From contig DATBLZ010000037.1 in the NCBI GenBank assembly GCA_036555065.1, positions 1-29,310 on the forward strand: 29,310 bases of DNA. Reading direction: 5' to 3'. The notes below the pieces were generated by a model. That model had not been told where the DNA came from, ran no database searches, and saw nothing but the letters and a program-made list of their open reading frames with translations. This DNA comes from DATBLZ01 sp036555065. Lineage in GTDB: Bacteria > Pseudomonadota > Gammaproteobacteria > Steroidobacterales > Rariloculaceae. Positions 1 through 9,778 of this stretch are shown piece after piece (the first letter of the stretch is position 1; the number at the start of each line of letters is the position of its first letter). The translations under genes and the position numbers were made by a program.

Positions 1-3000
1 CATGCCCTCTGCGCGCAGCCGCGCGCCTAAGTTGATGAGGTCGGTACCGGCGCTATCGAGCCGCTCGCGCAGTTGCTCGAGGGTCTGCGGATCTTGCCAG
101 ACACCGAGGCCGCGCGGCCCCCAAATGGCGTCGCGGCGCGGATCGTAGAAGCCGCGCGCGCCGCCCCAGCCGAAACGGTCGTTGCCGCCGAATGCGCCGC
201 CCCCCTGTTGCGCGCCTCCTTGCTGCCCGCCCGCCTGCTGACCCGGTTGCTCGCCGGCGGCCTGACCTTGCCCTTCCTGGCCGGCCTGCGCGGCTCGCGC
301 GTTCGCCTCGGCCTCCGCTTGCGTGAGCTCGGCAAGCTGCCGGCGTAACGACTGTAGCTCTGCGACGAGCTCGGCATTCGGGTCTGGCTCCGTCTCTTCG
401 CCTGAGACTGCTTCGCGCGTCGCGAGCGCCAATGCCTCGTCCGTATCCCGTTCGAGGTCGCGCAGCGCCGATGTCGTGACCGCTTCGATCGGCGCGATCT
501 GTGCGGCTGCGCCCTGGCGAATGTAGTCGCCCGCGATCGCGAGCCGCGCGATCGCCTGCGACTGCTGCAGATTCGCGAGCGCTTGGTTGAGCTCGTCGCT
601 CGCGCCGGGCGTCTGATTTCTGAACTGCTGCGCGACGCGCTGAATGTCTTGCTCGAGCGTTTCGAGCGCTTGCTGCAATTGGTACTTGCGGTCCGCGAGA
701 TCGAGCGCCGTGCCGCGGTCGAGACCGCCGCGCATGCTGTTGCGGCTCGGCGGGTTGCTCGCGGCGTCCTCGACGGCTCGTTGCAGGTCGCTCGCGACTT
801 CGCGCTGCTCGGCGTAGAGCTCAGCGGCCCGCTCGGCGAGATCGGAATACGCCTCTTGCGCCGCGGCCTGGCGACCCGCGGTCATCTGCTCGAGCGCCGC
901 TTGCAGCTGCCGGCGTGCCTGCTCGATCGCGCGCCGTGTCTGCTCGGGGTCGAGGTCGCCCTGCGCCGATGCGCGGTTCATCGCCTGCAACGCTTCCTCG
1001 AGCTGCTCGATCGTCTGCGCGGTCTGCGCGCTCTCGGCGCTCTGCCCGGATTGCGATTGGCCCTGCGCGCTCTGCGAGGGGTCGCCCGGCTGCCCTTGCT
1101 GACCCTGTTGACCCTGCTGGTTCTGCTGGTTCGCCAACCGCTGTTGGAGCTCCTCGAGCCTTCGCTTGAGCTCCTCGGTCTCGCGGCGCAGGCTCTCCTG
1201 CTCCCAGCGTTCCTGCTCGGTGAGCTGGTTGCGCCGCGCGGCGTTTTGCGCCAACTGCTCCTGGCGGCGCGCGAGCTCCTGCAGCTTCGCGATCGCCTCG
1301 TCGAGCTCCTGTTGCCCTTCCTGCTCGCCATTCTGCGCGACGGACTCCTCGGTCTCGTATTGATTCTTCTCGAGATCCATCTCGAGCTCGTAGAGCTCGC
1401 TCAAGTCGCGGCCCGCAAGGCCGCCGCCGGCGCCGCCGTTGCGTTGCATGCTCACCTGAATGTCGGTGAACACGGCCTCGGCGCGGAGCAAGAACTGCAG
1501 AGCCTGCTGCTCGGGCGGCACGGCCTCCGGGAGTGTCAAATTGGCCAAGCGCTCGGCGGCCGGTCCCATCGCCTCGGCGGCTTGCTCGAGGCTCTCGACG
1601 AACGTCTTGATCTTAGGATCGCCGCCCGTCAACTGGCGCGCACGCGCGCGATTCGCCAAAGTCCGCGCCTGGTCGGCAAGCGTGCGCTGCAACTCCGCGA
1701 GCATCCGCGCGTTGTCCTCGAGCTGCTGCTCGTCGAGAAAACTATCCTGCTCCTTTTGCTCGCGAATCAGATTCCACGTCGCGACGAGAATCTCCTTCTG
1801 CCGCCGCGAGATCTCGTCCTCCTGCTGCCCGCCGCCGCCGCCACCGGCGCCGGCGCCGGCCTGCGTGAAGCTGCGCTCGAACGGCTGCACCTCGACGAAG
1901 AAGAGGTCCGTCTGCACCGACTGGCCGCGGTCCGTGGCGACCGCGTAATAAGAAATGAGATCGCCGGGCTCGAGCGCACGCTCGGCAGGCGCCAGCGGCG
2001 CCGCATCCGCGGCCTGACCCTCGCTCTCGGCGCGGGCTTCCGCTTGGGCTTCTGCTTCGAACTCCTCGCGGAGCTCCCGCAGGTCCTCGATCGTCAACGG
2101 CCGCGAGAGGTCGACGAGATCCTGCGCCCCGGTCGCTGCAGCGCTCGGCTGGCGCAGGTCCTCGAGGTACAGGATGTCGGCAGCCGATACTTGCGCGCCG
2201 TCTGCGGGCAACGTGACCGTCGTCCATTCGCCGCCGTTGATCGAATAGCGCAACTCCAAGCCATCGAGATCGAAATCGTCGTTGGCATCGACGGCGACGG
2301 TGACCTCTTCGATGTTGCTCGCGCGCCAGTCGCGGCCGGGCCGCGCAATCTTGACGGTCGGTTTCTTGTCGGGGACCAATGAGATGAGATAGTCCTCGGT
2401 GAGGCCGACGCGATCGTCGTTGAAAAGCGTCGCGACGTGGTACTCGCCGTCGGCATCGACGCGGAGCTCTGCCGTGCCGACGTTGCCGACCGTCGTCAGC
2501 GGTATTTCCGCGTCGTTGGCGACGAGCATCGCCGACGTCAACGGTTGGTCGGTGGTCACCTCGACGGTGACGACGGTTCCCTCGACCGCGCGGATATCGC
2601 TGCCGTGCTCCTCGATGCGCGGCTCGAGCTTCGTCCACGCAGGATATTCGTACGTGAGCTTGATCTGTGTGACCTCGGGCAGGTCCACGACCTCGATACC
2701 GTACTCTTGGCTGCGTATGCCCGCGGCCGACACGTAGTAGCGGAGCCCCTCGCGCACGGCGAAAAACGTAAAGTCGAAGCTCTCTTCGCCGCGCTTGCGT
2801 TGCATCGGCACGGCCTGCCAATCGGTGCGGCTCGCGAAGCGCGCATACACGTCCATCGTCGTCGGATCGAAGCCCTCGGCTGCCGCTTCGATCGCGAGGT
2901 CGCCGCCGCGTCGAACCGTGCCGTCTCCGGGGGATACGGCAATCCGCTGCGGCGGCAACATGTCGGCGACCAACCAGCCTGCCCAGAGATGGCGGACGCC

Positions 3001-3507
3001 ATAGCGCCAGTTGTCGGGGCCGAAAGCCGCGAACCACACGAGCACGGCGGCCGCGGCCAGAGCGACGACGGCCGGGATCGAAATCTCGCGCGGCCGCACG
3101 TTCGTCGTGACGGGCGCGCCGGCAGCGACCTTGAGCGAATCCTCGGCCAGCAAGTCGACGAACGGCGTCGCGGCGTTGGCGCGCGTCAGACCGTCATACG
3201 TCTCGATGCGGCCGTCGAACGCCGGGGCGCGCCGCTCGATTTCCGCGACGCCGCGCGTCGCGCGCAACGCGCGCAACGGCATGATGAGCAGCCACGCGGC
3301 GACGGCGCCGAGCCCGAGCACAAGCACGGTGCGCGCGCCGATGATGAATTCCGGATCGAACGCACGCCGCGTGCCGAAATAGACGGCGAGCAGCGTCAAG
3401 ACAAGCGCCGTTACGCCGAGAAACGCGCTCCCGCGCGCGACGATCAACGCCTTCAGGCGCTCGCGAAATTCCCTGAGATAGGCTTCGAGCTGCGACCTTG
3501 CAGTCAT
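1..3507 (-). CDS. DUF4175-like large membrane protein, C-terminus beyond the window
   Basis: The frame is open for all 1169 codons from an ATG at 3507 to the window edge, so the gene is incomplete at its 3' end. Three hydrophobic segments lie near residues 27-45, 57-76 and 144-163. An extracytoplasmic beta-rich region follows to about residue 540. After a Gly-rich linker near residue 550 come very long Gln/Glu/Arg-rich coiled coils, with a Gln/Gly low-complexity tract near residues 790-820 and a second near 1070-1125. This layout and the gene neighbourhood match the DUF4175 family seen beside MoxR, DUF58 and BatA genes; its function is unknown. The ATG overlaps the BatA-like stop as ATGA, so translation is probably coupled. 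The family call comes from architecture and context, not from a database match. A large antisense ORF across it is a GC artefact. Confidence 0.8.
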   Translation of the reverse strand, partial: MTARSQLEAYLREFRERLKALIVARGSAFLGVTALVLTLLAVYFGTRRAFDPEFIIGARTVLVLGLGAVAAWLLIMPLRALRATRGVAEIERRAPAFDGRIETYDGLTRANAATPFVDLLAEDSLKVAAGAPVTTNVRPREISIPAVVALAAAAVLVWFAAFGPDNWRYGVRHLWAGWLVADMLPPQRIAVSPGDGTVRRGGDLAIEAAAEGFDPTTMDVYARFASRTDWQAVPMQRKRGEESFDFTFFAVREGLRYYVSAAGIRSQEYGIEVVDLPEVTQIKLTYEYPAWTKLEPRIEEHGSDIRAVEGTVVTVEVTTDQPLTSAMLVANDAEIPLTTVGNVGTAELRVDADGEYHVATLFNDDRVGLTEDYLISLVPDKKPTVKIARPGRDWRASNIEEVTVAVDANDDFDLDGLELRYSINGGEWTTVTLPADGAQVSAADILYLEDLRQPSAAATGAQDLVDLSRPLTIEDLRELREEFEAEAQAEARAESEGQAADAAPLAPAERALEPGDLISYYAVATDRGQSVQTDLFFVEVQPFERSFTQAGAGAGGGGGGQQEDEISRRQKEILVATWNLIREQKEQDSFLDEQQLEDNARMLAELQRTLADQARTLANRARARQLTGGDPKIKTFVESLEQAAEAMGPAAERLANLTLPEAVPPEQQALQFLLRAEAVFTDIQVSMQRNGGAGGGLAGRDLSELYELEMDLEKNQYETEESVAQNGEQEGQQELDEAIAKLQELARRQEQLAQNAARRNQLTEQERWEQESLRRETEELKRRLEELQQRLANQQNQQGQQGQQGQPGDPSQSAQGQSQSGQSAESAQTAQTIEQLEEALQAMNRASAQGDLDPEQTRRAIEQARRQLQAALEQMTAGRQAAAQEAYSDLAERAAELYAEQREVASDLQRAVEDAASNPPSRNSMRGGLDRGTALDLADRKYQLQQALETLEQDIQRVAQQFRNQTPGASDELNQALANLQQSQAIARLAIAGDYIRQGAAAQIAPIEAVTTSALRDLERDTDEALALATREAVSGEETEPDPNAELVAELQSLRRQLAELTQAEAEANARAAQAGQEGQGQAAGEQPGQQAGGQQGGAQQGGGAFGGNDRFGWGGARGFYDPRRDAIWGPRGLGVWQDPQTLEQLRERLDSAGTDLINLGARLRAEGM

Positions 3508-5492
3508 GCGGCCATTCCTCTTCGGATCCTAAGATGCCAGTTTCCCACCCAGGATTCCACGCCGAGCCCGGCTAAAACCAAGAAAAGAATCCAATAACCC
3601 AGCGGCGTCGGCACGGTTTCGTCGGTACCCGCCGCACTCGCGGCTGTGGGCGCCGCAGCACTCGGCTGGCCGAGCGCCTGCCAACGCTCGAGCGTCGCCG
3701 CATCGACGGGCTCGAGGTTCGACTCGCGCACGTCGAAGTTGACGGCGACGATCTCGTTGCGCCCGCCGCCGACGAGCTCGTAGAACCCGAGCTCGTCGAG
3801 CAACACGTCATCCGTCCCGCCGAGCCCGAGCGCCGGCTCGCCGGCCGGATCGAAAATCTGCCCGCCTTGCAGGCCCAAAGCGCGCAACGCCAACGTGCTC
3901 CCGAGCTCGGCCTCGCTGCTGAACCCCGCGCCACCGAGCAAGTGGTTCGAAAGAGCCGCGATGAACGGCACGTACACGGGCTGCACCGCAAGATCATTCC
4001 ATTCACGATCGAGCGAGGATGTGAAGAGAAGCACACGGCCGTCGCCAAAGGCTCGCTCGAGCAAGAGCGGCGCGCCGGTCTCGAGGCTCATGACCACTGC
4101 ATCGGCCGGGTCCGGCGTGACCGGCATATAACGGAAGAACTTCGCGGCGCGCAGCGCATCGAGGCCGCGCAACGCCGGGTGGCTCGCATCGAGCGTGCCG
4201 ATCGACGTGTACGCATCGCCGTCGCCGCCCAAACCCGAGCCGCCGAGCGTCTCCCCCGTCACCGGGACTTCCGCGAGACTCAAGGAGCGTGGACCGAGGC
4301 CGAGCAGGAGTGCACCACCCGATGCGACATAATCCGTGACCGCCGCGCGCGCGGCATCGTCGAGCGCGCCGGCATCGGCAACGACGACGAACTCGTAGTC
4401 CTCGAGCGCAGTCTCCGCGAGCGCATCGGCGGCGATCGTCTGCGGCTCGAGCGCGAGTGCCGCGAGCGAGACCATCGCGGCATCGACGAAAAATGCGTCT
4501 TGCAAGCGCAGATCGCCGGCGACGAGCAGCACCGGCCGCGGCTCGGGCCGGCGGAGCGCGAGAATGCGCGTGTCGTCGAACGGCAGATCATCGCCCGGCG
4601 CGAGGGACACGCGGACGCGGTTCGGCCCGGCCGCGAGCGTCAGCACGCCGAAGCTCACTTGCGCGCGTGCACCCGGGGCGAGCTCGACCGTTCGTTCCTC
4701 CACGAGCGCGCCGTTCTGCTCGAGCCGCGCGGTCTTCACGCGCGCGCTCGCATCGAAGCTCTGCACCGTTGCCGTCAAGCTTCCGTCGAGCGCGGATCCG
4801 GCCAAGGTCTCGATCGCGACGTTGCCTTCGCCGCCTGCGACGTCGTGGATCGCGAGCTCGACTGCGCCGCGGGGCGCGAGCTCGCCGAACCGCGTCGGCA
4901 ATCCAGTCGCCTGAGCATCCGTCACGAGATGCAAGACCACGGGCAAATCGGCGCCGCGCACGATACCGTCGAGCGCGCGCATGAGCTGCCCGAAATCGAG
5001 CGGAAAGACGCCCGGTTCGACGGTCGCGAAGCTCTGCCGGAGCGCCGCCCGGTCGAGCGTCGGCGCGGTCACGACCTCGACGACGCGGCCCGCAGCGATG
5101 AGCTCCGCGCGGTCCTCGCTCGCGAGCGAATCGACGATGTCGTCGGCCGCATCGAGCGCGCGGTCCCAACGATCGCCTGCGGCCATCGAGGCCGACGTAT
5201 CGAGAACGATGATGTGCATGCGCGCGCTGCCGGACGCGGCCGCCTGCGGCGGCCGCCACAACGTCGGCTGCACGAACGCGAGCACGAGCAACGTAATTAC
5301 GGCGATTCGCAGCGCGAGCAGCAGCAAATATTGAAGCGTCTTCGCGAGCACGCGGCGCGGCTCGCCGGCCTCGAGCAGCATCAGCGAGCTGAAGCGCTGC
5401 TTGTTCGGGTTTTCGGCCGAGAGCCGATGCAACCACAGCGGCAGACCTATGGCGAGGAGCCCGGCGAAGAAGAGCGGCGCCAGCAGCGTCAT
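3504..5492 (-). CDS. BatA-like VWA membrane protein
   Basis: A 662-residue protein from ATG at 5492. The same frame is open upstream to 5837, but that stretch is low-quality Arg/Ser-rich sequence inside the DUF58 gene, while MTLLAPLFFAGLLAIGLPLW is the typical BatA (aerotolerance regulator N-terminal) opening. Membrane helices lie near residues 3-21 and 53-74. A VWA domain starts near residue 91 with the metal-site motif DTSAS (98-102). A class-I-amidotransferase-like region follows (LLVAGD, SGGALLLGLGP), and a C-terminal helix lies near residues 636-655. Such proteins are thought to work with MoxR ATPases and DUF58 proteins in envelope assembly or stress. It begins 7 bases after the DUF58 stop and overlaps the DUF4175-like gene by ATGA. 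Confidence 0.88.
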   Translation of the reverse strand: MTLLAPLFFAGLLAIGLPLWLHRLSAENPNKQRFSSLMLLEAGEPRRVLAKTLQYLLLLALRIAVITLLVLAFVQPTLWRPPQAAASGSARMHIIVLDTSASMAAGDRWDRALDAADDIVDSLASEDRAELIAAGRVVEVVTAPTLDRAALRQSFATVEPGVFPLDFGQLMRALDGIVRGADLPVVLHLVTDAQATGLPTRFGELAPRGAVELAIHDVAGGEGNVAIETLAGSALDGSLTATVQSFDASARVKTARLEQNGALVEERTVELAPGARAQVSFGVLTLAAGPNRVRVSLAPGDDLPFDDTRILALRRPEPRPVLLVAGDLRLQDAFFVDAAMVSLAALALEPQTIAADALAETALEDYEFVVVADAGALDDAARAAVTDYVASGGALLLGLGPRSLSLAEVPVTGETLGGSGLGGDGDAYTSIGTLDASHPALRGLDALRAAKFFRYMPVTPDPADAVVMSLETGAPLLLERAFGDGRVLLFTSSLDREWNDLAVQPVYVPFIAALSNHLLGGAGFSSEAELGSTLALRALGLQGGQIFDPAGEPALGLGGTDDVLLDELGFYELVGGGRNEIVAVNFDVRESNLEPVDAATLERWQALGQPSAAAPTAASAAGTDETVPTPLGYWILFLVLAGLGVESWVGNWHLRIRRGMAA

Positions 5493-5499
5493 GCAGCGG

Positions 5500-6423
5500 T
5501 CACCGGCCGAGCACGCCGCCGCGGCGCTGCCGGAACGAGAGGTAGCTGCGCAGCGCCGCATCGAGCGGTTGCGTGATGTCGACGAGCATGTGCTCGGCGC
5601 CCATTCCGATCGCGGCTTTCTTGAGATTCGCGATGTGCGCCTCGATCTTCTCGCGATAGCGCGACCGCATGAAGATCGGCGAAACCTCCATCTTCTCGCC
5701 CGACTCCATGTCTTCGAGCAAGGCGGACTCCTTGAGCTCGGGCTTGAGCTCCTGCGGGTCGAGCAGCTGAAACAGGGCGACGTCCTGCCCCTGATACGCG
5801 AGTGGCGCAACACCTTTGAGAAACGCCTCGGGATCACAGTAGAAGTCCGAGATCACGGCGACGAGCCCGCGTCCTTTCTCGAACTCGCGGAACCGCTCGA
5901 TCGGCTTCTTGAGGTCGGTCCCGGTGCCGGGCGTTGTCCGATCGATCGCGTGCAGAACGCCGTGCAATTGGCCCGGCCGCGACGACGGATGGCGATGCTC
6001 GCGGATCTGCTCGTCGAACACGATGAGCCCGACGGCGTCGTGCTGCCGCGCAGCGAGATAGGCAAGCGTCGCCGCGAGATACTTCGCGTACTGGAGCTTG
6101 TTCACGGCCCGCGAGCCGAAGCCCATGGACGCGCTCGCATCGAGCAAGATAACCAAGCGCGTGTTCGTCTCGCCGACGTACCGCTTTATATATGTGCGCT
6201 CCGTGCGCGCATAGACGTTCCAGTCCAAGAACCGCGGGTCGTCGCCCTCGGTATAGGCGCGGTACTCGGCGAATTCCTGACTGAAGCCGAAGAACGGCGA
6301 GCGGTGCATGCCCGTGAGGAACCCTTCGACGACGGCGCGCGCGATGAGATCGAGGTTCGCGAGACCCGCGAGCACCTCGGGCTGCAGGAGATGCCGAGGT
6401 GCAGCTTCGCTCGTCGCCGGCAT
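5500..6423 (-). CDS. DUF58 / VWA-like protein
   Basis: A 307-residue protein from ATG at 6423, 5 bases past the moxR stop. Codons further upstream in this frame lie inside moxR and are not credible. The DUF58 signature is clear: YTEGDDPRFLDW at residues 57-68, followed by a VWA core with LLDASASMGFG (93-103), AVGLIVFD (130-137) and VISDFYCD (190-197). No membrane segment is evident, so it probably sits on the cytoplasmic side, a plausible bridge between the MoxR ATPase and the membrane VWA proteins. DUF58 next to MoxR is one of the most conserved gene pairs in bacteria; its biochemical role is largely unresolved. An intact MIDAS motif (DxSxS) suggests metal-dependent protein binding. Confidence 0.92.
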   Translation of the reverse strand: MPATSEAAPRHLLQPEVLAGLANLDLIARAVVEGFLTGMHRSPFFGFSQEFAEYRAYTEGDDPRFLDWNVYARTERTYIKRYVGETNTRLVILLDASASMGFGSRAVNKLQYAKYLAATLAYLAARQHDAVGLIVFDEQIREHRHPSSRPGQLHGVLHAIDRTTPGTGTDLKKPIERFREFEKGRGLVAVISDFYCDPEAFLKGVAPLAYQGQDVALFQLLDPQELKPELKESALLEDMESGEKMEVSPIFMRSRYREKIEAHIANLKKAAIGMGAEHMLVDITQPLDAALRSYLSFRQRRGGVLGR

Positions 6424-6428
6424 CGCGG

Positions 6429-7472
6429 TCAGCTGGCCCGTGCCCGCACGCCGCCGGCGTTGACGTCGGCGAGGAGCTGCGTGAGCACCTTGTCGACGTC
6501 CATGCCGTCGGACTCGGCGAAATAGTTCGTCAACACGCGATGGCGCAGAACCGGCAGCGCGAGCTTCGTAATGTCCTCGCGCGTAACGTGATAGCGGCCC
6601 GCGACGAGAGCGCGCGCTTTGGCCGCGAGCGTCAGGAACATCGCGGCGCGCACGCTCGCGCCGTATTGCACGTAGCGGCGCACGACGTCGGGAGCGCCGG
6701 GATCGTGGGGCCGCGTCGCGCGGATGAGATCGACGGCGAATCGATTTACGGTCTCGGCGACCGGCACCTGCCGCACGAGCCATTGGAATTTCATGATCTC
6801 GGCCGGCGTCGTGCACGCTTCGACCGTCGGCAGATCGAGGCGCGTCGTATACCGGTTGATGACCGCGACCTCGTCCTCGGCGCTGAGGTAATCGAGGATG
6901 ACATTGAACAAGAAACGGTCCAGCTGCGCCTCGGGCAAAGGATAGGTTCCCTCGAGCTCGATGGGATTTTGCGTGGCGAGCACGAAGAACGGCCGCTCGA
7001 TCGAATGGTGGTGGCCGCGGACAGTCACGGAAAACTCCTGCATCGCTTCGAGCAACGCCGACTGCGTTTTTGGCGGCGTGCGGTTGATCTCGTCGGCGAG
7101 CAGCACGTTCGTAAATAGCGGTCCCGGGACGAACGTCCACGTGCGGCGTCCCGTCGTGATGTCCTCTTCGATGATGTCCGTGCCCGTAACGTCGGTCGGC
7201 ATGAGGTCCGGCGTGAATTGAATGCGCTTGAACGTGAGCCCGAGCGCGGAAGCGAGCGCGCGTACGAGCAGCGTCTTCGCCGTGCCCGGCATGCCCGTGA
7301 TTAGGCAGTGGCCGCCGACGAGCAGCGTCAACAGCAGATGCTCGATGACCTCCTCCTGCCCGACGATGACCTTGCCGACCTCGACGCGGATTCTGTTGAA
7401 GGCCGCATGGAAGGATTCGATGAGGACCTTGGCCTCGGCGGAATCGAGCGCGTTCTCGGTTTGACTGCTCAA
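6429..7472 (-). CDS. MoxR-family AAA+ ATPase
   Basis: A 347-residue AAA+ ATPase. Walker A is GMPGTAKT (60-67), Walker B VLLADEIN (123-130), sensor 1 ATQNP (166-170), and EAQLDRF follows at 181-187. The C-terminal lid domain extends to the end. Length and motifs are those of a complete MoxR protein. MoxR ATPases are thought to act as chaperones that remodel or insert metals in partners carrying VWA domains; three such partners are encoded around it. The start is a TTG overlapping the upstream stop as TTGA. A GGAG lies 9 bases ahead of this TTG, and there is no other Met before residue 61, so the TTG is favoured. It is the engine of the surrounding cluster. Confidence 0.95.
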   Translation of the reverse strand: MSSQTENALDSAEAKVLIESFHAAFNRIRVEVGKVIVGQEEVIEHLLLTLLVGGHCLITGMPGTAKTLLVRALASALGLTFKRIQFTPDLMPTDVTGTDIIEEDITTGRRTWTFVPGPLFTNVLLADEINRTPPKTQSALLEAMQEFSVTVRGHHHSIERPFFVLATQNPIELEGTYPLPEAQLDRFLFNVILDYLSAEDEVAVINRYTTRLDLPTVEACTTPAEIMKFQWLVRQVPVAETVNRFAVDLIRATRPHDPGAPDVVRRYVQYGASVRAAMFLTLAAKARALVAGRYHVTREDITKLALPVLRHRVLTNYFAESDGMDVDKVLTQLLADVNAGGVRARAS

Positions 7473-9778
7473 CGTACCATCTCCAATAACATCTGCTGGG
7501 CTTCCCGATAATTCGGGGCGATTTCCAGAGCATACAATAAATGCTCGCGCGCCAATGTTGCGTTATCGAGCGCGCGGTAGGCCTTGGCGAGCCTGAGATG
7601 CGCGCTCGCCTGATCGTGCGGCTGCATCGCGAAAAGAATTTGGTACTCGGGAAGCGCCTCGGCGGCACGGCCGTTCGCGAGCAGCCGATCGCCGAGCTCG
7701 GCGTGCACGCCCTCGCCGAGCGGCGCAACGAGCAGCACGTCCTCAAGCACCGCTATGGCTGCGGCGGGCTCGTCCGCGTCCTCGAGCCAGCGGGCCAGCT
7801 GCATCAACGCGTTCGGGTCGTAGCCCCCGCGTTTGTGGTACTCGCGCAGGGTCGCGAGCGCCGCAGCACGGTTGCCGGCTTCCTGTTGGGCGCGCGCGAG
7901 CACGACGTAGGCGCTGTTCTCATCGACGTAATCGGGAAAGAGCGCGATGGCTCGCTCGGCGTTTTCGGCAGCATCGCTCCACTCTGCGGCCGCGACGTGC
8001 TCGTACGCGGCGCGCTGTTCCAACTCCCATTGCTGGAGATTCGCGACGACCGGGCCGAGCTCGGTGGCGACGAATGCGGCAAACCGCTCGTCGAACCCCT
8101 CGGCCGTGAGCCCGGTCGCCGTCTCGATCGCCTTGGCCGTATCGCCGCCGTCGCGATAAACGGCGAGCATCGCGCGCAGAGCTTCCTGCCCGAAGTTCGC
8201 GGCGATGTACTCGCAGATCAACCCCGCCTGCATGTAGGAAACGATGACTTGGTCCGGAAACGTCGGGCGGATGAAGCCGCTATCGAGCTCGGCGACAGGC
8301 AGGAACTTGTCCTCACCGACGGCGATCAACACGTCGACGGGGATGTGCCGCCCCGGCAGCGGCCCGGTGCTCCACTCCTCGAACACCGAGACGCCTTCGC
8401 TGAACCAGCGCGGCACGAGATGGTTGGTTGCCTCGAGCGTGAACACATGCGCCATCTCGTGCCACAGCGTCGTGCCCCAATGGAACTCTCCCTCGGTCCG
8501 TCCCGACGGGCTGTCCATCGCGACGAGGTAACCGAACGTGACGCCGAGAAGGCCGATTCCCGGCAGCCCCGATGTGCGCACTGCGAAATCGTCGTGGTCG
8601 GGATAGAGCTCGACGATTACGGGTTCCGCGAGCGTAAATCCGTAGCGCTCCGTGTAGAGCGCGATGCTGCGGTTCACGAGATCGCGCACATACGACTCGA
8701 TGACCGGCTGCTCGTCTTTATGCAACCTCAGGATGACGCCGGGCTCGGGGCTCGCGGGATCGAGCGCCTTGCCGAAATTCGTGACGACGAAGTTGTCGAA
8801 GCTGTCGATGAGGCGCAGCGTATTGACCGTGCGCGCGCTCGACCGGTCGCCGTTGTATGAGATCACGAGGTGCCGCTGCGCCTCGGCGATCCTATTCTCG
8901 CGCAACAAGTTGGCGCCGAGCTCGGCGTGCGCAGCGTACAGATTCGGCTGGATGTCGACGGCCTTCTGATAGAGCGCGATCGCTTCGCGATATCGGCGCG
9001 TGATCACATAGAAATAGGCCGGCGTCGCATAAATGTCGCCATACGTCGGGTTGTAGGCGAGCGCCTTCGCCGTCCATTCGCTGTCGACCGTGCCGCGCAG
9101 CAGGTCGGCCGAAGCTTTGAGCGCATAGACCTCGAGCGGCGCAAGGCGGCGCGCGGCGACGATTTCGAGCACTGCGTCGAGCGTCTCGTCGGCTTCGGCG
9201 ACGTGACCTTCTTCGAGATCCATGCGCGCACGCAACAGCAGCCCCGTCACGTTCTCGGGATCGCGCGCGAGCGCATCCGCGAGTAAACTGCGCGCGTCCT
9301 CCGAAAAGCTCTCGGCCGCGATCGCCGCACGCGCCACGATCGCCGGCACATGATTCGGGTTTAGGCCCAGGCTCTCCCTGTAGAGCTTATCGGCCTCGTT
9401 ATCTTGGTGCGTCTCGCGAAACAGATTGCCCCACCGCGCGCGCACGGCAGGATCCTCGGGGAACTGCTCGACGGCCGTACGAAAGTAGGCGTTTGCGCCT
9501 TGGCGGTCGCCGAGCGAGCGCGCGGCTTCGGCTTTGATCCGCGGGTCCTCGTCGCCCGCGACGAGCGCTGCGTAACAGCTCGCGGCCCCCTCGCCGCGGT
9601 AGGCGAGCGCATCACATGCCGCGAGCGGGGCGGGCCGGTCCGCGTCGTATTCGATCTCGTACGGACGATTCAGTTGCCGCGTCGGCGCGCTCGCGAGTTG
9701 CGCGTTCGCGCCGAGAGCGACGAGCGCCGCAAGAGCGCCGGCGAGCCCCGCGTGCGCGCGCGTTACCGCCGCGCTCAC
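7469..9778 (-). CDS. Secreted TPR protein with peptidase MA (HEMAH) domain
   Basis: A 769-residue protein starting at a GTG that overlaps the preceding stop as GTGA. Residues 1-27 look like a Sec signal peptide ending GANAQ. Tetratricopeptide-like helices fill about residues 85-335. A gluzincin domain follows with LWHEMAH (zinc ligands H440 and H444, catalytic E441) and a downstream WFSEG whose E461 is the likely third ligand, the arrangement of the peptidase MA family. More TPR-like repeats occupy about residues 600-765. It is predicted to be a periplasmic zinc metallopeptidase with a protein-binding scaffold on both sides. Its stop overlaps the MoxR start, so it belongs to the MoxR operon. 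The substrate is unknown; it could be an envelope protein handled by the VWA partners. Confidence 0.88.
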   Translation of the reverse strand: MSAAVTRAHAGLAGALAALVALGANAQLASAPTRQLNRPYEIEYDADRPAPLAACDALAYRGEGAASCYAALVAGDEDPRIKAEAARSLGDRQGANAYFRTAVEQFPEDPAVRARWGNLFRETHQDNEADKLYRESLGLNPNHVPAIVARAAIAAESFSEDARSLLADALARDPENVTGLLLRARMDLEEGHVAEADETLDAVLEIVAARRLAPLEVYALKASADLLRGTVDSEWTAKALAYNPTYGDIYATPAYFYVITRRYREAIALYQKAVDIQPNLYAAHAELGANLLRENRIAEAQRHLVISYNGDRSSARTVNTLRLIDSFDNFVVTNFGKALDPASPEPGVILRLHKDEQPVIESYVRDLVNRSIALYTERYGFTLAEPVIVELYPDHDDFAVRTSGLPGIGLLGVTFGYLVAMDSPSGRTEGEFHWGTTLWHEMAHVFTLEATNHLVPRWFSEGVSVFEEWSTGPLPGRHIPVDVLIAVGEDKFLPVAELDSGFIRPTFPDQVIVSYMQAGLICEYIAANFGQEALRAMLAVYRDGGDTAKAIETATGLTAEGFDERFAAFVATELGPVVANLQQWELEQRAAYEHVAAAEWSDAAENAERAIALFPDYVDENSAYVVLARAQQEAGNRAAALATLREYHKRGGYDPNALMQLARWLEDADEPAAAIAVLEDVLLVAPLGEGVHAELGDRLLANGRAAEALPEYQILFAMQPHDQASAHLRLAKAYRALDNATLAREHLLYALEIAPNYREAQQMLLEMVR

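Noticed and set aside
583..2382. Plus-strand 599-residue ORF
   Set aside because: It is antisense to the DUF4175-like gene, has Leu/Arg-rich composition without domains, and arises because GC-rich codons leave few stops in the opposite frame.
3867..5576. Plus-strand 569-residue ORF
   Set aside because: Antisense to the BatA-like gene, Arg/Glu-rich, no motif; GC-frame artefact.
5493..5837. Longer start for the BatA-like protein
   Set aside because: The extra 115 residues are Arg/Ser-rich shadow sequence of the DUF58 gene, and the BatA N-terminus begins exactly at the ATG at 5492.
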